From NCBI RefSeq assembly GCF_014158035.1, contig NZ_JACFXW010000002.1, forward strand, positions 1 to 64,000: a DNA stretch of 64,000 nt. The letters run 5' to 3'. Position numbers and translations under genes: made by a program. The notes beneath the pieces were generated by a model. That model was not told the DNA's origin and did no database searches. It saw nothing but the letters and a program-made list of their open reading frames with translations. The DNA comes from Rhizobium sp. G21 (GTDB taxonomy: Bacteria > Pseudomonadota > Alphaproteobacteria > Rhizobiales > Rhizobiaceae). Below are positions 11,467 through 20,470 of the stretch, piece by piece. Every line of letters begins with the position of its first letter. The stretch's first letter is position 1.

Positions 11467-12348
11467 TCAGACAGTCCGTTGTGGGTCGGCTTTCACAAAA
11501 GCCTCGATTTCACCCGGCTGCGCTAGCCAAACCTGGTCTCGTTTTGCGATGATATGGTCAAGCGCCGCCGTCAGGGCCGCCAGTCTGAAGGGTTGGCCGG
11601 AGATGAAGCTATGGACGACGATGCTCATGACCAGGGGCTGGGTGCGGGCGGCGAGCAGCATTTCGTCGAATTCGTCGACGATCATCTGCGCAAAATCACG
11701 CGCGGTCGTCTGCCGTCCGATCAGTGTTGTGCTGTCATTGAGCTCAAGCGCATAGGGAAGCGCGAGAAGCGGCTTGCTCTTGCCTTTGAGATAGATTGGC
11801 TGATCGTCCATCCGCAGATCGAGAAGATAGCTGAAACCGGCTTCGGGAAGGAGATCGATCGTGTTGTCGGTATGCGCAAGCCATGGGCTCGACCAGCCGC
11901 GCGCCGGGTAACCCTGCTTCTCGGTGATCTTCGATTGCACCGCCTTAATATAAGCGAGCTCTTCTTCGGGGCCCATGCCGGCCAGCGTGTCGGAATTGGT
12001 GAGGCCATGGCCGACCATCTCGATGCCGGCCTCATGCGCGGCATCCATGAGCGCAGGCGCGTGATCATAGACTTCGGTGTTGAGCAGCATGGCGGGCCGG
12101 ATGCCGCGCGAGGCGAAGCGGTCGATCAGACGAAAGCCGCCGACACGGTTGCCGTAATCGCGCCACGACGTGTTGACCAGATCGGGCTTGCTGGCCCCAG
12201 GCATAATGTCTTCGGTCATGCCCTGACCGAAGCGATACTCCTCGACGCCGAGGGCGACATAAAGCGCCAGACCATTGCCATCCGGCCAACGAAAATCCGG
12301 ACGCTGGGTGATCGGCTTGAAGTCGTAACGGCCATGGGTGGGAAGCAT
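11467..12348 (-). CDS. polysaccharide-deacetylase-family hydrolase, PuuE (allantoinase)-like
   Basis: 293 residues of a NodB-fold hydrolase. The beginning (ITQRPDFRWPDGNGLALYVALGVEEYRFG) and the GHGLTNSD segment are characteristic of the PuuE-like branch, which includes metal-independent allantoinases acting on ring amides rather than on chitin. It is the last gene of a minus-strand run, 24 bp after the amidohydrolase, with a good SD (AAGGAGAT) before its ATG. Beside a hydantoin-type racemase, a cyclic ureide or N-acyl substrate is likely (inference). Confidence 0.8.
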   Translation of the reverse strand: MLPTHGRYDFKPITQRPDFRWPDGNGLALYVALGVEEYRFGQGMTEDIMPGASKPDLVNTSWRDYGNRVGGFRLIDRFASRGIRPAMLLNTEVYDHAPALMDAAHEAGIEMVGHGLTNSDTLAGMGPEEELAYIKAVQSKITEKQGYPARGWSSPWLAHTDNTIDLLPEAGFSYLLDLRMDDQPIYLKGKSKPLLALPYALELNDSTTLIGRQTTARDFAQMIVDEFDEMLLAARTQPLVMSIVVHSFISGQPFRLAALTAALDHIIAKRDQVWLAQPGEIEAFVKADPQRTV

Positions 12349-12372
12349 TGTGATCTCCTTTGTCTTAAGCGA

Positions 12373-13896
12373 TCAGGCGCCGCTATAGCCAAGCCAGCGG
12401 TTGAAGCCGACGTCGCGCGCGGCGGCCTTGGCGACCATGGCCTCGTAATAGGGCAGCCAACGGGCGGCTTCGCTGCGCGCGCCCTCCAAGGCCGCCTTTC
12501 GGCCGGAGAAGATCTCACGCGCCTCTGCGCGTAGCGCGCGCTCATCGACGGTTGTCAGCCGGGCGCCGTCATAGACAATGCGGCCGGCGACCATGGTTGC
12601 GCGCACGCCGGCGCCGTTTTCGCAGAACACCAGCTGCCGCCGGATGTCGTTGAGCGGGGTGAACGCCGCCGTATCGAGATCGATCAAAGCGAGGTCGGCG
12701 AGCCGGCCGACTTCTATTGCGCCGAGACTGTCCCCGCGTCGCATGGCCTTTGCGCCGCCACGGAACAGGCAATCGAGGATCTCGGAGGCGTCGGGCCACC
12801 GCTTGTAGTCCGGATCGCCGATCGTATGGATCAGGGCGGCCTGTTTCGCGACGCCCCACATGTTGACGGCGTCATCTGCGATCGCCTCGTCGGTGCCGAG
12901 GCATATGTTGATCTTGCGCTCGCGCAGCGTCCTGAAAGGCATCACGCCGCTGCCGAGGCGTAGATTGCTGATCGGATTGTGAGCCACTGAGGCGCCGGAA
13001 GCGGCAATCAGGTCGTAATCGGCGTCGTCCATCCAGATCGCATGAATGATGTTCATGCGGTCTGAGAGCAGGCCGAGATCGTGGGTGTAGCGCACCAGCG
13101 AACGGCCGGCGAAGCGTGGCTGTTCATGGGCCAGAACGCGTTGCAGTTTGGTCTCCAGCATATGCACGTAGAAAGGCAGGTCATGCGCGCGGCTGAGGTC
13201 ATCGAGCGCGCCCATATATTCGGGGGATATCCGTTGCGGCGCCGAGCAGGAGACGGCGGCGGAAAGCCGTCCGCCTTCTGCGCCATGCCACGCGTCGATC
13301 AGATGGCGGTAGCTTTCCAATAGCCGCTCGCTCCCGAATGCCGGCGGGTGGGCAAGTTCTTGACGCATCGCATCCGGCAGAAGCTCGGCCAGGAACGGCA
13401 GCTTTTCGAGTTCGGCGAGTTCCGGTTGGTCAAGCGCGACCGTGGCGCGGATGCCGACATCGCGATAGGCCTGCATCACGGCGTCGATCACCTCGGGCGT
13501 CGGATGCGGCACGAAAAAGGCATCGTCCTGCACCGAGGTGGCGCCGGTCTTCAACATTTCCATCGCCGCCAGCATGGTGCGCACATAGGCCTCGCGCGGG
13601 CTCGGTCTCAGCGCCTCGAGGTCGGGCGATTCATAGAGCATGAAGATTTCAAGCGGCAGGTTGGGCAGCATGCCCTTCATATGGTTGACCGGCGAATGGA
13701 AATGCGCGTTGATCAGGCCCGGAATGAGCAGATCGCCATTGCCCTCGATCACTTCGGCGTCCGCCGGCGTTGCCGCGGCAAGATCGGCGCCGATCGCGGC
13801 GATCGTGTCGCCCATGACCAGCACCGAGGTCGGCGCGGTGACGCCTTCGGCAAGACCGCCATCATAGACCCGGACATTGCGAAACAGCACAGACAT
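12373..13896 (-). CDS. amidohydrolase-superfamily deaminase (TrzA/chlorohydrolase-like)
   Basis: 507 residues. The metal-binding HxH lies in LINAHFHSP (H65/H67), further ligand regions are HAIWMDDADYD and LGTDEAIADD, and the C-terminal composite domain reads ..VGRLADLALIDLD. These are marks of the S-triazine hydrolase / guanine and cytosine deaminase branch, which removes amino groups from nitrogen heterocycles. It lies between the deacetylase and the racemase; SD GAAAGGG precedes ATG 13896. Confidence 0.85.
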   Translation of the reverse strand: MSVLFRNVRVYDGGLAEGVTAPTSVLVMGDTIAAIGADLAAATPADAEVIEGNGDLLIPGLINAHFHSPVNHMKGMLPNLPLEIFMLYESPDLEALRPSPREAYVRTMLAAMEMLKTGATSVQDDAFFVPHPTPEVIDAVMQAYRDVGIRATVALDQPELAELEKLPFLAELLPDAMRQELAHPPAFGSERLLESYRHLIDAWHGAEGGRLSAAVSCSAPQRISPEYMGALDDLSRAHDLPFYVHMLETKLQRVLAHEQPRFAGRSLVRYTHDLGLLSDRMNIIHAIWMDDADYDLIAASGASVAHNPISNLRLGSGVMPFRTLRERKINICLGTDEAIADDAVNMWGVAKQAALIHTIGDPDYKRWPDASEILDCLFRGGAKAMRRGDSLGAIEVGRLADLALIDLDTAAFTPLNDIRRQLVFCENGAGVRATMVAGRIVYDGARLTTVDERALRAEAREIFSGRKAALEGARSEAARWLPYYEAMVAKAAARDVGFNRWLGYSGA

Positions 13897-13922
13897 TTGG
13901 TGATACCCTTTCTGGGCGAAGG

Positions 13923-14639
13923 CTAGAAAAGCTTCGGCAGGGTGAAGCCAGCCGGCGGATAGTCATAGGTGGAGCGCTTGGAGGTCCTGAGGCCCGCGGC
14001 GACGAGAGCTTCGGCGAATTTCAAACCCACCATCACGCCATCGATGACCGGGACGGCAAGCGCTTGGCTCAGGGGTTCGACAAGATCCGAAAGTCCCGCG
14101 CAGCCCAGGATGATTGCTTCGGCATGATCCTGATCAATCGCAAGCCGGGCTTCTCTCTCGATGATCGGCGCGCTAGCGGCAACTTCGTCTTCAAGATCCA
14201 GCACTGGAACATCGACGGCGCGCACCGTGCAGCGATGCGACAGGCCCGTGTCGGCCAGCACCCGCAACGAATGGGCGCGGGTGCGCGGCGGCAGCGTGAC
14301 GATGGAGAACCGGTGGGCGATCAGGGATGCAGCCTGCAGCGACGCCTCCGTCATGCCAATCACGGGGCCGAGGGCGATTTCGCGCGCCTGATGCAGTCCG
14401 GTATCGCCGAAACAGGCGATGACATAGGCGTCTATGCCGCCTTTCTCGCCCTCAGCCACCGCATGCATCACGCCCAGCGCCCCAAGCGCCTCTTCCGCAT
14501 GGCTTTCGATCGAGGCTGCTCCGACGCCCGGTTGCACAGCGACCACGTCGGTGCCGGGGGCTGCGATGACCCGGGCGCTGTGCAGCAGGCGGGTGGTGAA
14601 GGCGGCAGTGGTGTTGGGATTGACGATGCAGATCTTCAT
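13923..14639 (-). CDS. Asp/Glu/hydantoin racemase family protein
   Basis: 238 residues from ATG 14639, chosen because KICIVNPNTT is the conserved beginning; an upstream extension would be antisense to other coding sequence. Both catalytic cysteines of the family are visible in VIACFGDTGL and ILGCAGLSDL. Relatives include hydantoin racemase and allantoin racemase (HpxA). It overlaps the pfkB-type gene by 4 bp (ATGA), so translation is coupled. Together with the PuuE-like neighbour this suggests handling of a chiral hydantoin or ureide. Confidence 0.85.
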   Translation of the reverse strand: MKICIVNPNTTAAFTTRLLHSARVIAAPGTDVVAVQPGVGAASIESHAEEALGALGVMHAVAEGEKGGIDAYVIACFGDTGLHQAREIALGPVIGMTEASLQAASLIAHRFSIVTLPPRTRAHSLRVLADTGLSHRCTVRAVDVPVLDLEDEVAASAPIIEREARLAIDQDHAEAIILGCAGLSDLVEPLSQALAVPVIDGVMVGLKFAEALVAAGLRTSKRSTYDYPPAGFTLPKLF

Positions 14640-15559
14640 GGATTGCCCTGCCACGTCCGAAGCCGCTGCATGGCTTCTTGAGGCTCGGCGCGGAACATCG
14701 GATCGGCGCCATAATCGGATACGGCGAATGCGGCCGCAACTGCTCCGGCGCACGCCGCCTGCTCGAGATCGCAACGATCTTGCAACAACGCCGCCAGAAA
14801 GCCGCCACAAAAACTGTCGCCGGCGCCGGTGGTGTCGACAACCGATCCCGGGAAAGGCGGCGTACGGAACATGCGATCCGTCGCGCGCTCATGCACCAAA
14901 ACGCCTTCGGCTCCCAGCTTGAGCACGACGATCGACGGGCCGAGGCCCGCAAATTCACGGGCGGCAGCCTGCCAATCGGTGTGCCCCAGCAATTGTTGCG
15001 CCTCGTCCGCGCTCGGCATGAAGATATCGCAGTCGCCGATCATCCGTCGCAGCCGCTCCTCATTGCCGCAGATGTAATCCTCCTGCATATCGAGCGCGAT
15101 GAGGCGGTTTGGCCGGTCCTTGAGACCGGCGACGAGGTCGATCTGCGCGTCGAGCGTCATGGCGAGGATCAGGACGATCTCCGCGTCGAGATAGGACGCA
15201 GGGATATCGGCGATGGTCGGCGACAGCGTGTGAAACGCGTCGTCGCCATTGTAGAGCGTCCAGACGCGTCCGCCATCGGCGTCATAGGCGACGCGGTTGT
15301 GCAACGACGGGATATTCCGCGACGAAAGGCCGGTTTCGGAAAGACCGGCCGCCCGGATCTGGGCGCTGGTGGATGCCGGCCAGTCGCAGCCGACGGGCGC
15401 GACCATCTCCGTGCGCGGCTCAAACAGCCGCGCTGCAAGGCAAGCATAGAGCGCATCGCCGCCGGTGCATCCGGGGCGCTCGGTCCCGTCGGGCAGCACG
15501 ACATCGTCAATCGTCAGATTGCCGAGGCAGACGAGGCGCGGGTTCGTCATGGAGGTCAT
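14636..15559 (-). CDS. PfkB-family sugar kinase
   Basis: 307 residues of the ribokinase fold. N-terminal LVCLGNLTIDDVVLPDG, a sugar-binding GGDALYACLAA segment, and the C-terminal signature DTTGAGDSFCGGF with the catalytic Asp are present. It lies between a SIS protein and a racemase with ATGA overlaps on both sides. In the fructoselysine (frl) pathway a PfkB kinase phosphorylates the sugar moiety before a SIS deglycase cleaves it; the same pairing here suggests a glycated nitrogen compound (inference). Confidence 0.85.
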   Translation of the reverse strand: MTSMTNPRLVCLGNLTIDDVVLPDGTERPGCTGGDALYACLAARLFEPRTEMVAPVGCDWPASTSAQIRAAGLSETGLSSRNIPSLHNRVAYDADGGRVWTLYNGDDAFHTLSPTIADIPASYLDAEIVLILAMTLDAQIDLVAGLKDRPNRLIALDMQEDYICGNEERLRRMIGDCDIFMPSADEAQQLLGHTDWQAAAREFAGLGPSIVVLKLGAEGVLVHERATDRMFRTPPFPGSVVDTTGAGDSFCGGFLAALLQDRCDLEQAACAGAVAAAFAVSDYGADPMFRAEPQEAMQRLRTWQGNP

Positions 15560-16739
15560 CCGCGCGCCAGTTCCGCGCGGCGGAATTTTTCCATCGCGAC
15601 ATGGTGGGCGAAGAGCTGCACGGGCACGCTATAGACAAGCGCCGAAAGGCATTCCGGCACAGCCGGCAGCCTGAGAACCGCATCGGAATATTGGTCGAGC
15701 ATGCTCTGGTTCTCGGTCACGATGGTGTAGATCTTTCCTTTCCAGCGTTTGCCTTCGAAGGCCGTGTCCCGCGCGCGAAAAATCGAGGGGCCATCGGGCG
15801 CGATCAGGAACAGCGGATCGCCTTCCTTCTGGGAATTGTAGTGATGGAACTCTTCAAGCGGAATGGCCAGGCCCTGATCCGGCGAACATTCCTTGACCTT
15901 GGCGGCGCCGAACATGGCCGACGCGAAAGCTGGGCCGCCGGCCGCATAGAGATAGAAGCTGCGATCGGCCTCAAGGCGCGCGATGTCAATGAGCGCCGCT
16001 TCGTGTTGTTCTACAACGTCGGCCACCTGTCCGGGCGCCGCGTCAAGCGCCGCTTGAAGGATATCGATGCGGGCGTCGCCCGGGTTGGCCGCGCGCGCCC
16101 AGTCGATCGCAAATTGCGCGAGCAGCACTATGGCCGCCGTGCTGGCCTGGGTTGGCCACCCCTTGCGCTCGGCGCGGATCATCAGGCCGCGATCCGATTC
16201 CGTCATCAAGGCGGAGCCTGGCGTGTTGCTGAGCGCCAGCGTCTTGGCGCCCTTGGCCCGCGCAATCAGCATGGCCTCGACGGTGCGCGTGGTCATGCCT
16301 GAGGAACTGAGCGTGATCACCAGCGTGTCCGGACCTGTGGTGCGGCTGGCGTAATAGGCGTAATCGAGCGCCTGGATCGGCTCGACCGGAATGCCCAGCA
16401 GCATTTCGAAAATGTCTCGCACGCCGAACATCACGGCAAGGGAATCGCCGCAGCCGGTCATGATGATGCGTTTGACGCCCTGGCTTGCGAAATACTGTGC
16501 GGTCTCAATGGTCTCGGCACGTGCTTCGCGGATCGTGTTACGGATGGCGTCGGCCTGGCCGAGGATCTCGACCCGGGTCAGTTCGACGCGGCGCTTGCGC
16601 TTTTCGTCGAGCGGATCGTCGGTCGGCAGCGCGTCCATCAGGCGCGCTTCCTTCTCGAACAGCATTTCGACGAGCGCGCGCGCTTTGGCGTCGAGCGGCG
16701 AGTCGGGGTGGAGGAGGGGGTGACGTATGACTGGCTCAT
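15556..16739 (-). CDS. SIS-domain sugar isomerase/deglycase 1, 5' frameshift
   Basis: About 394 residues with two SIS domains (first IIMTGCGDSLAVMFG.., TLVITLSSSGMTTRT; second YLYAAGGPAFASAMF, EEFHHYNSQ). The second domain's E-F-H-H motif resembles GlmS/FrlB-type isomerases and deglycases. The long open frame begins at 16665, but adding one base to the G5 run at 16716-16720 extends it to ATG 16739 (MSQSYVTPLLHPDSPLDAKA..) with a proper SD (AGAGG). The gap to the preceding SIS gene is then 25 bp. Confidence 0.8.
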
Positions 16740-16764
16740 GGCCTCTGTGCTTCTGCTTTGGATT

Positions 16765-17892
16765 TCAGACGAGTTCGCAGCGCCGGCTGAGAAGCTGGGC
16801 GGCGAGGAAACGGCCGGGATCGGCCTTGTCCTGGCTGACATTGGGATCGAAACCACTTTCGACGGCGAGCGCGTAGGACAGCATCTGCAGCGGCGCGGGC
16901 GTCAGCAATGGCGAGAGCCAGGCCGGCGTCGCCGGCAAGCTGATCCTGTAGGTGGCGCCCTCCACCGCATGACCCGACGTCTCGATCGCGAGAGTTCGCA
17001 TGCCGGCATGGGCCAGCGCCCCGGCTGTGTTGGAAGCGAGGCGGGCAACTTCGGGCGTAGAGGCGATCAGAATGACGAGTTCATCCTTGCGGCTCGACCA
17101 GAACAGGCTGTGGGCAAATTCTTCGATTTCGCTGGCCCAGACCGGCGCCTGAACCACCTTGACCAGCTTGGCTGCGCCGTACTCAGCCGTTGCCCAATCC
17201 GCGCCGGCGCCGAGCACGCGCACGCCGCCGAGACCTTGGCCCAGCACGTCGGCGCAGATACCAGGCAGCAGGCGCTGGCAGATGTCGAGGCTCGCGGGAA
17301 TGGTCTCACGGAGCAACGTCGTCATCTCCGGGCCTTTGCAACTGACCTGCGGCCGACGATCTGACGCACGCGCTGCGCCTTCGATCAGCATCATCAAGCC
17401 GAGGATCGTGCCGCTATAGCGCGTGGTGCCTGTGAGAAAGGGCGCGATGTCGTCGATCTTCAGCGAGGCTATGGCGTTGGCGGCCGCGCCCATCGCCGCG
17501 CCGTCTTCATTCGTCAGCGCCACATAGCGGCCGCCGACGGACTTGATGCGCTGGGCTGCGGCAATCGTGCGATCCACCGTTCCGGACATGGAAATGGCGA
17601 TGGCGCGGTCGGCCGATACGGGTTTGCGGTTTTCCGATAGCAGATAATCGAGGCTGGTTACGCCCTCCATCGGCATGTCGAAGACGGACGCGGATATGGC
17701 GGCCACCGCGCGGGCTGCGAACCAGCCGTCGCCGCATCCGAAGGCGGCCAGATGTCCGCCTGCATCTGGCGTTAGATGTTCCGCCCCGATAGCGGCAAAA
17801 CTGTCGTAGCGGTCGAGAAGCCGGGCAAGAACCTCGCCCTGCCGTAGGATGTCGACCAGCATATGAGGCTGGTCTTTGGATGTCGTTGGCAT
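16765..17892 (-). CDS. SIS-domain sugar isomerase/deglycase 2
   Basis: 375 residues from ATG 17892, preceded by AGGAG; the frame runs on upstream but only through the antisense of the DeoR gene. Two SIS modules are visible: HLAAFGCGDGWFAARAVAA with AIAISMSGTVDRTIA, then VRVLGAGADWATAEYGAAK with FAHSLFWSSRKDELVILI. It is the first gene of the minus-strand operon and a paralogue of its neighbour; the two may form a hetero-oligomer or act on successive sugars. Confidence 0.8.
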   Translation of the reverse strand: MPTTSKDQPHMLVDILRQGEVLARLLDRYDSFAAIGAEHLTPDAGGHLAAFGCGDGWFAARAVAAISASVFDMPMEGVTSLDYLLSENRKPVSADRAIAISMSGTVDRTIAAAQRIKSVGGRYVALTNEDGAAMGAAANAIASLKIDDIAPFLTGTTRYSGTILGLMMLIEGAARASDRRPQVSCKGPEMTTLLRETIPASLDICQRLLPGICADVLGQGLGGVRVLGAGADWATAEYGAAKLVKVVQAPVWASEIEEFAHSLFWSSRKDELVILIASTPEVARLASNTAGALAHAGMRTLAIETSGHAVEGATYRISLPATPAWLSPLLTPAPLQMLSYALAVESGFDPNVSQDKADPGRFLAAQLLSRRCELV

Positions 17893-17951
17893 TGTCGCAC
17901 TCCTGAATGCCCCTGAGGCTGCCGGTTGTCTGTTTTTTCCGCAAGGAAAAA

Positions 17952-17991
17952 TTTCGAAAATTTGCGATAGCGTTGTGTGAGAAAATTTGGC
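17952..17991. promoter_or_regulatory. candidate DeoR operator region, divergent promoter
   Basis: The intergenic DNA between SIS2 and the DeoR gene is AT-rich and contains TTTCGAAAA (17952-17960) and AATTTGGC (17984-17991). The same two elements (TTTCGAAAA and GCCAAATT) recur at 18871-18896 upstream of the ABC importer. Shared sequence between the two transcription units suggests one regulator; assignment to the DeoR protein is inferred. Confidence 0.4.
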
Positions 17992-18024
17992 ATTAATTTT
18001 GGGCAGGTGGTCTTGGGGGCAGTC

Positions 18025-18798
18025 GTGACAGCATTGAACGCCATGCAGCGTCATCAGCGGATTCTGGAGGCGCTTGAGGCCGATGGCAAAGTGTCCGTGA
18101 TGGGCCTGTCCGACAGGCTCAGAGTGTCCGTAGTCACCATCCGCAACGATCTCGAGCAGTTGGAGCGCCAGCAGGTGTTGCGGCGTATTCGCGGCGGCGC
18201 GCTGGCGGTGAGGGCGGCGCGGTTCGAACGGCCGCTGCATCTGGCGAGCCAGGCGTTCACCGAGGAAAAGCAACGCATCGCCAAGCTCGCCGCCACTCTG
18301 GTGCGCGACGGCGAGACAATCATGATCGACGCTGGCAGCACGGCGCTCGCTTTCGCGCGTGCGCTTTCCAAGTCCTTGAATGATGTGGCTGTTGTGACCA
18401 ATTCGTTGGATGTGGCGCTGGTTCTGGCCGAGCATCCGGGCATTCGCGTCGTGGTGACGGGCGGCACGCTGCGCGGCGCGCAGCGTTCTCTGACGGCCCC
18501 GTTTTCGACGCTTGTGATCGGGCAGTTGAACGCCGATACCGCCTATATCTCCTGCACCGGGATTGATCTCGACAAGGGGTTCACAACCGGCAGCTGGGAG
18601 GAGGCGGAGGTGGAGAAGGCGATGATCGCGGCGGCCAGTCGATGCGTCATCCTGGCCGACCACAGCAAATTCGGCCATGTCGGCAGCGCCAGGGTCGCCG
18701 ATCTCGCCACGGTCGATCTCCTGGTCACCGACAATGATGTCGCGCCGGAGATGGTTGTCTCCTTTGAGGCCAGGGGTCTGCAGGTGCTGACTGCGTAA
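18025..18798 (+). CDS. DeoR-family transcriptional regulator
   Basis: 257 residues from GTG 18025, which has a GGGGG purine run at good distance; ATG 17977 and ATG 18043 are alternatives. The N-terminal HTH reads QRHQRILEALEADGKVSVMGLSDRLRVS. The C-terminal sensor domain has DAGSTALAFARAL and ILADHSKFG, which bind a phosphorylated sugar in this family. It is divergent from the SIS operon and upstream of the importer, so it probably represses both until the phosphorylated substrate appears. Confidence 0.85.
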   Translation: MTALNAMQRHQRILEALEADGKVSVMGLSDRLRVSVVTIRNDLEQLERQQVLRRIRGGALAVRAARFERPLHLASQAFTEEKQRIAKLAATLVRDGETIMIDAGSTALAFARALSKSLNDVAVVTNSLDVALVLAEHPGIRVVVTGGTLRGAQRSLTAPFSTLVIGQLNADTAYISCTGIDLDKGFTTGSWEEAEVEKAMIAAASRCVILADHSKFGHVGSARVADLATVDLLVTDNDVAPEMVVSFEARGLQVLTA

Positions 18799-18870
18799 CG
18801 GGCACATACAGTCGCCTCGTGATGCATTTTTGCGCAGGATTTGGCGTGGGATTAAATGAATGATCCGGAC

Positions 18871-18896
18871 TTTCGAAAAAATTCCATTGCCAAATT
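18871..18896. promoter_or_regulatory. candidate DeoR operator upstream of the importer
   Basis: TTTCGAAAA at 18871-18879 and GCCAAATT at 18889-18896, repeating the elements found at 17952-17991. It lies 54 bp before the start of the substrate-binding protein gene. Confidence 0.4.
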
Positions 18897-18949
18897 AGCG
18901 AAAAGGCGCAAGCTTTTGCCGTCATCAATAAAAAAATGGGAACAGCACG

Positions 18950-20464
18950 ATGAATTCAGGGCCTATTCTCACCAGGCGACAGCTCGGCAAAGGCGCTGCG
19001 GCGCTTGCTGCGCTGATGAGCTTGCCGCGGGGCGCTTTCGCGCAGACCTCGCCTGTCGTGATCGCATCGGAAGACGATGTCTCGACGCTCGATCCGCATC
19101 TCATCCGCAACAATCACCCGATCGGCAGCGTCATCTGGTCGGTCTTCGACAGTCTCGTGCGCCGCAATGCCGACGGCACGCATGAGCCGCGCTTGGCCTT
19201 GAGCTGGGAACAGGCCGAGCCCACCCGCTGGCGCTTCAAGCTGCGCGACGGCGTGACCTTCACCAACGGCGAAAAGTTCGACGCCTCCGCCGTGAAGTTC
19301 AATTTCGAGCGCATGAACATCGCGCCGTTCAACGGCGAAAGCCAGCTGTGGCCACAGACAGGTCTGACCGAGATCAAGATCGTTGATCCCTTGACGGTCG
19401 ACCTCGTCACCAGCGCGCCGACCATCAACATGCTCTATTGGCTGGAAGAGGCCTTCATCGGCGCGCCCGCCTATCTGAAGGACACGCCGGCCGATGTCGT
19501 GGGCGCCAAGCCGATTGGTTCCGGCCCTTACGTCGTGACCGAATGGAAACAGGGCGACCGCGTGGTGCTCAAGGCCAATTCCGGCCACTGGAACGGCGAA
19601 CCGGCGATCAAGGACGTGATCTTCCGCGACGTTCCCGAACTGTCCTCGCGCATCAACGAGCTCAAGGCCGGCAGCGTCGATATCGCCGTGGGACTGACGC
19701 CGGACACGGCGGAGGATGCGAATTCCGACAAGTCGAAGGCGGTGTCGGTGGCGGGCCTGCGCAAAATGCATATGGGCATTTCACTCAACGGCATGGAGCC
19801 GCTGAAGGACAAGCGCGTCCGACAGGCGCTGAACTATGCGGTGGACGTCAAGACCATGGTGGAAACGCTGCTCGGCGGCCAGACGAAGCCGATCGTCTCC
19901 ATCGTCAATCCACCCAACAACAATCCGGACCTGAAGCCGTTTGATTACAATCCGGAAAAGGCCAAAGCGCTCTTGGCGGAGGCCGGCTTCACCGACTTCG
20001 AGATCCCAATCGCCTATGGTCGTTATCCCGCAGCGAAAGAAGCTGCTGAAACGGTGGCCGCCTTTCTCGAGGCCATTGGCCTCAAGCCGAAGATAGAAGC
20101 CTATGAGCCGGGCAAGTTCTCCGACATGATCCGCTCGAAGGCCTTCAAGGGCATCTATTATTATGGCTGGGCGTCCCTGATCAATCCGTCGGTCGAGCTT
20201 GTCATCCTGACCTCGGATGCCGTGGACAATTCCAGCGCCTACAACAATCCGGAGTTCGACGCGCTGGTCAAAAAGGCGTCGGTGACGCTTGACGACGCGG
20301 AACGCCAGAAGCTGCTGACTGCAGCCGAAACCATGGTGTGGGACGATTGCCCGTGGATTTATCTCTGGTACCTGCCGGCGATCTATGGGGTGAGCAACCG
20401 CCTCGACTTCCCGGTCCGCCCGGACGACTATGTCGAGATGTCCCGCGCCAAGCTTAAGGCGTGA
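18950..20464 (+). CDS. ABC importer substrate-binding protein (peptide/opine/nickel family 5)
   Basis: 504 residues. A twin-arginine-like signal (LTRRQLGKGAAALAALMSLPRGAFA) is followed by a mature SBP_bac_5 protein (VIASEDDVSTLDPH, DGVTFTNGEKFDASAVKFNFERM, RVRQALNYAVD). It acts in the periplasm and hands the ligand to the permeases that follow. This family binds dipeptides, opines, glycosides and other polar compounds; the neighbouring SIS and PfkB genes point to a sugar conjugate. Confidence 0.9.
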   Translation: MNSGPILTRRQLGKGAAALAALMSLPRGAFAQTSPVVIASEDDVSTLDPHLIRNNHPIGSVIWSVFDSLVRRNADGTHEPRLALSWEQAEPTRWRFKLRDGVTFTNGEKFDASAVKFNFERMNIAPFNGESQLWPQTGLTEIKIVDPLTVDLVTSAPTINMLYWLEEAFIGAPAYLKDTPADVVGAKPIGSGPYVVTEWKQGDRVVLKANSGHWNGEPAIKDVIFRDVPELSSRINELKAGSVDIAVGLTPDTAEDANSDKSKAVSVAGLRKMHMGISLNGMEPLKDKRVRQALNYAVDVKTMVETLLGGQTKPIVSIVNPPNNNPDLKPFDYNPEKAKALLAEAGFTDFEIPIAYGRYPAAKEAAETVAAFLEAIGLKPKIEAYEPGKFSDMIRSKAFKGIYYYGWASLINPSVELVILTSDAVDNSSAYNNPEFDALVKKASVTLDDAERQKLLTAAETMVWDDCPWIYLWYLPAIYGVSNRLDFPVRPDDYVEMSRAKLKA

Positions 20465-20470
20465 TCGTAT

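Noticed and set aside
16765-18807. A 680-residue minus-strand ORF spanning SIS2 and the region upstream
   Set aside because: The first ~300 residues are the antisense of the DeoR gene. The SIS protein has a proper start and SD at 17892.
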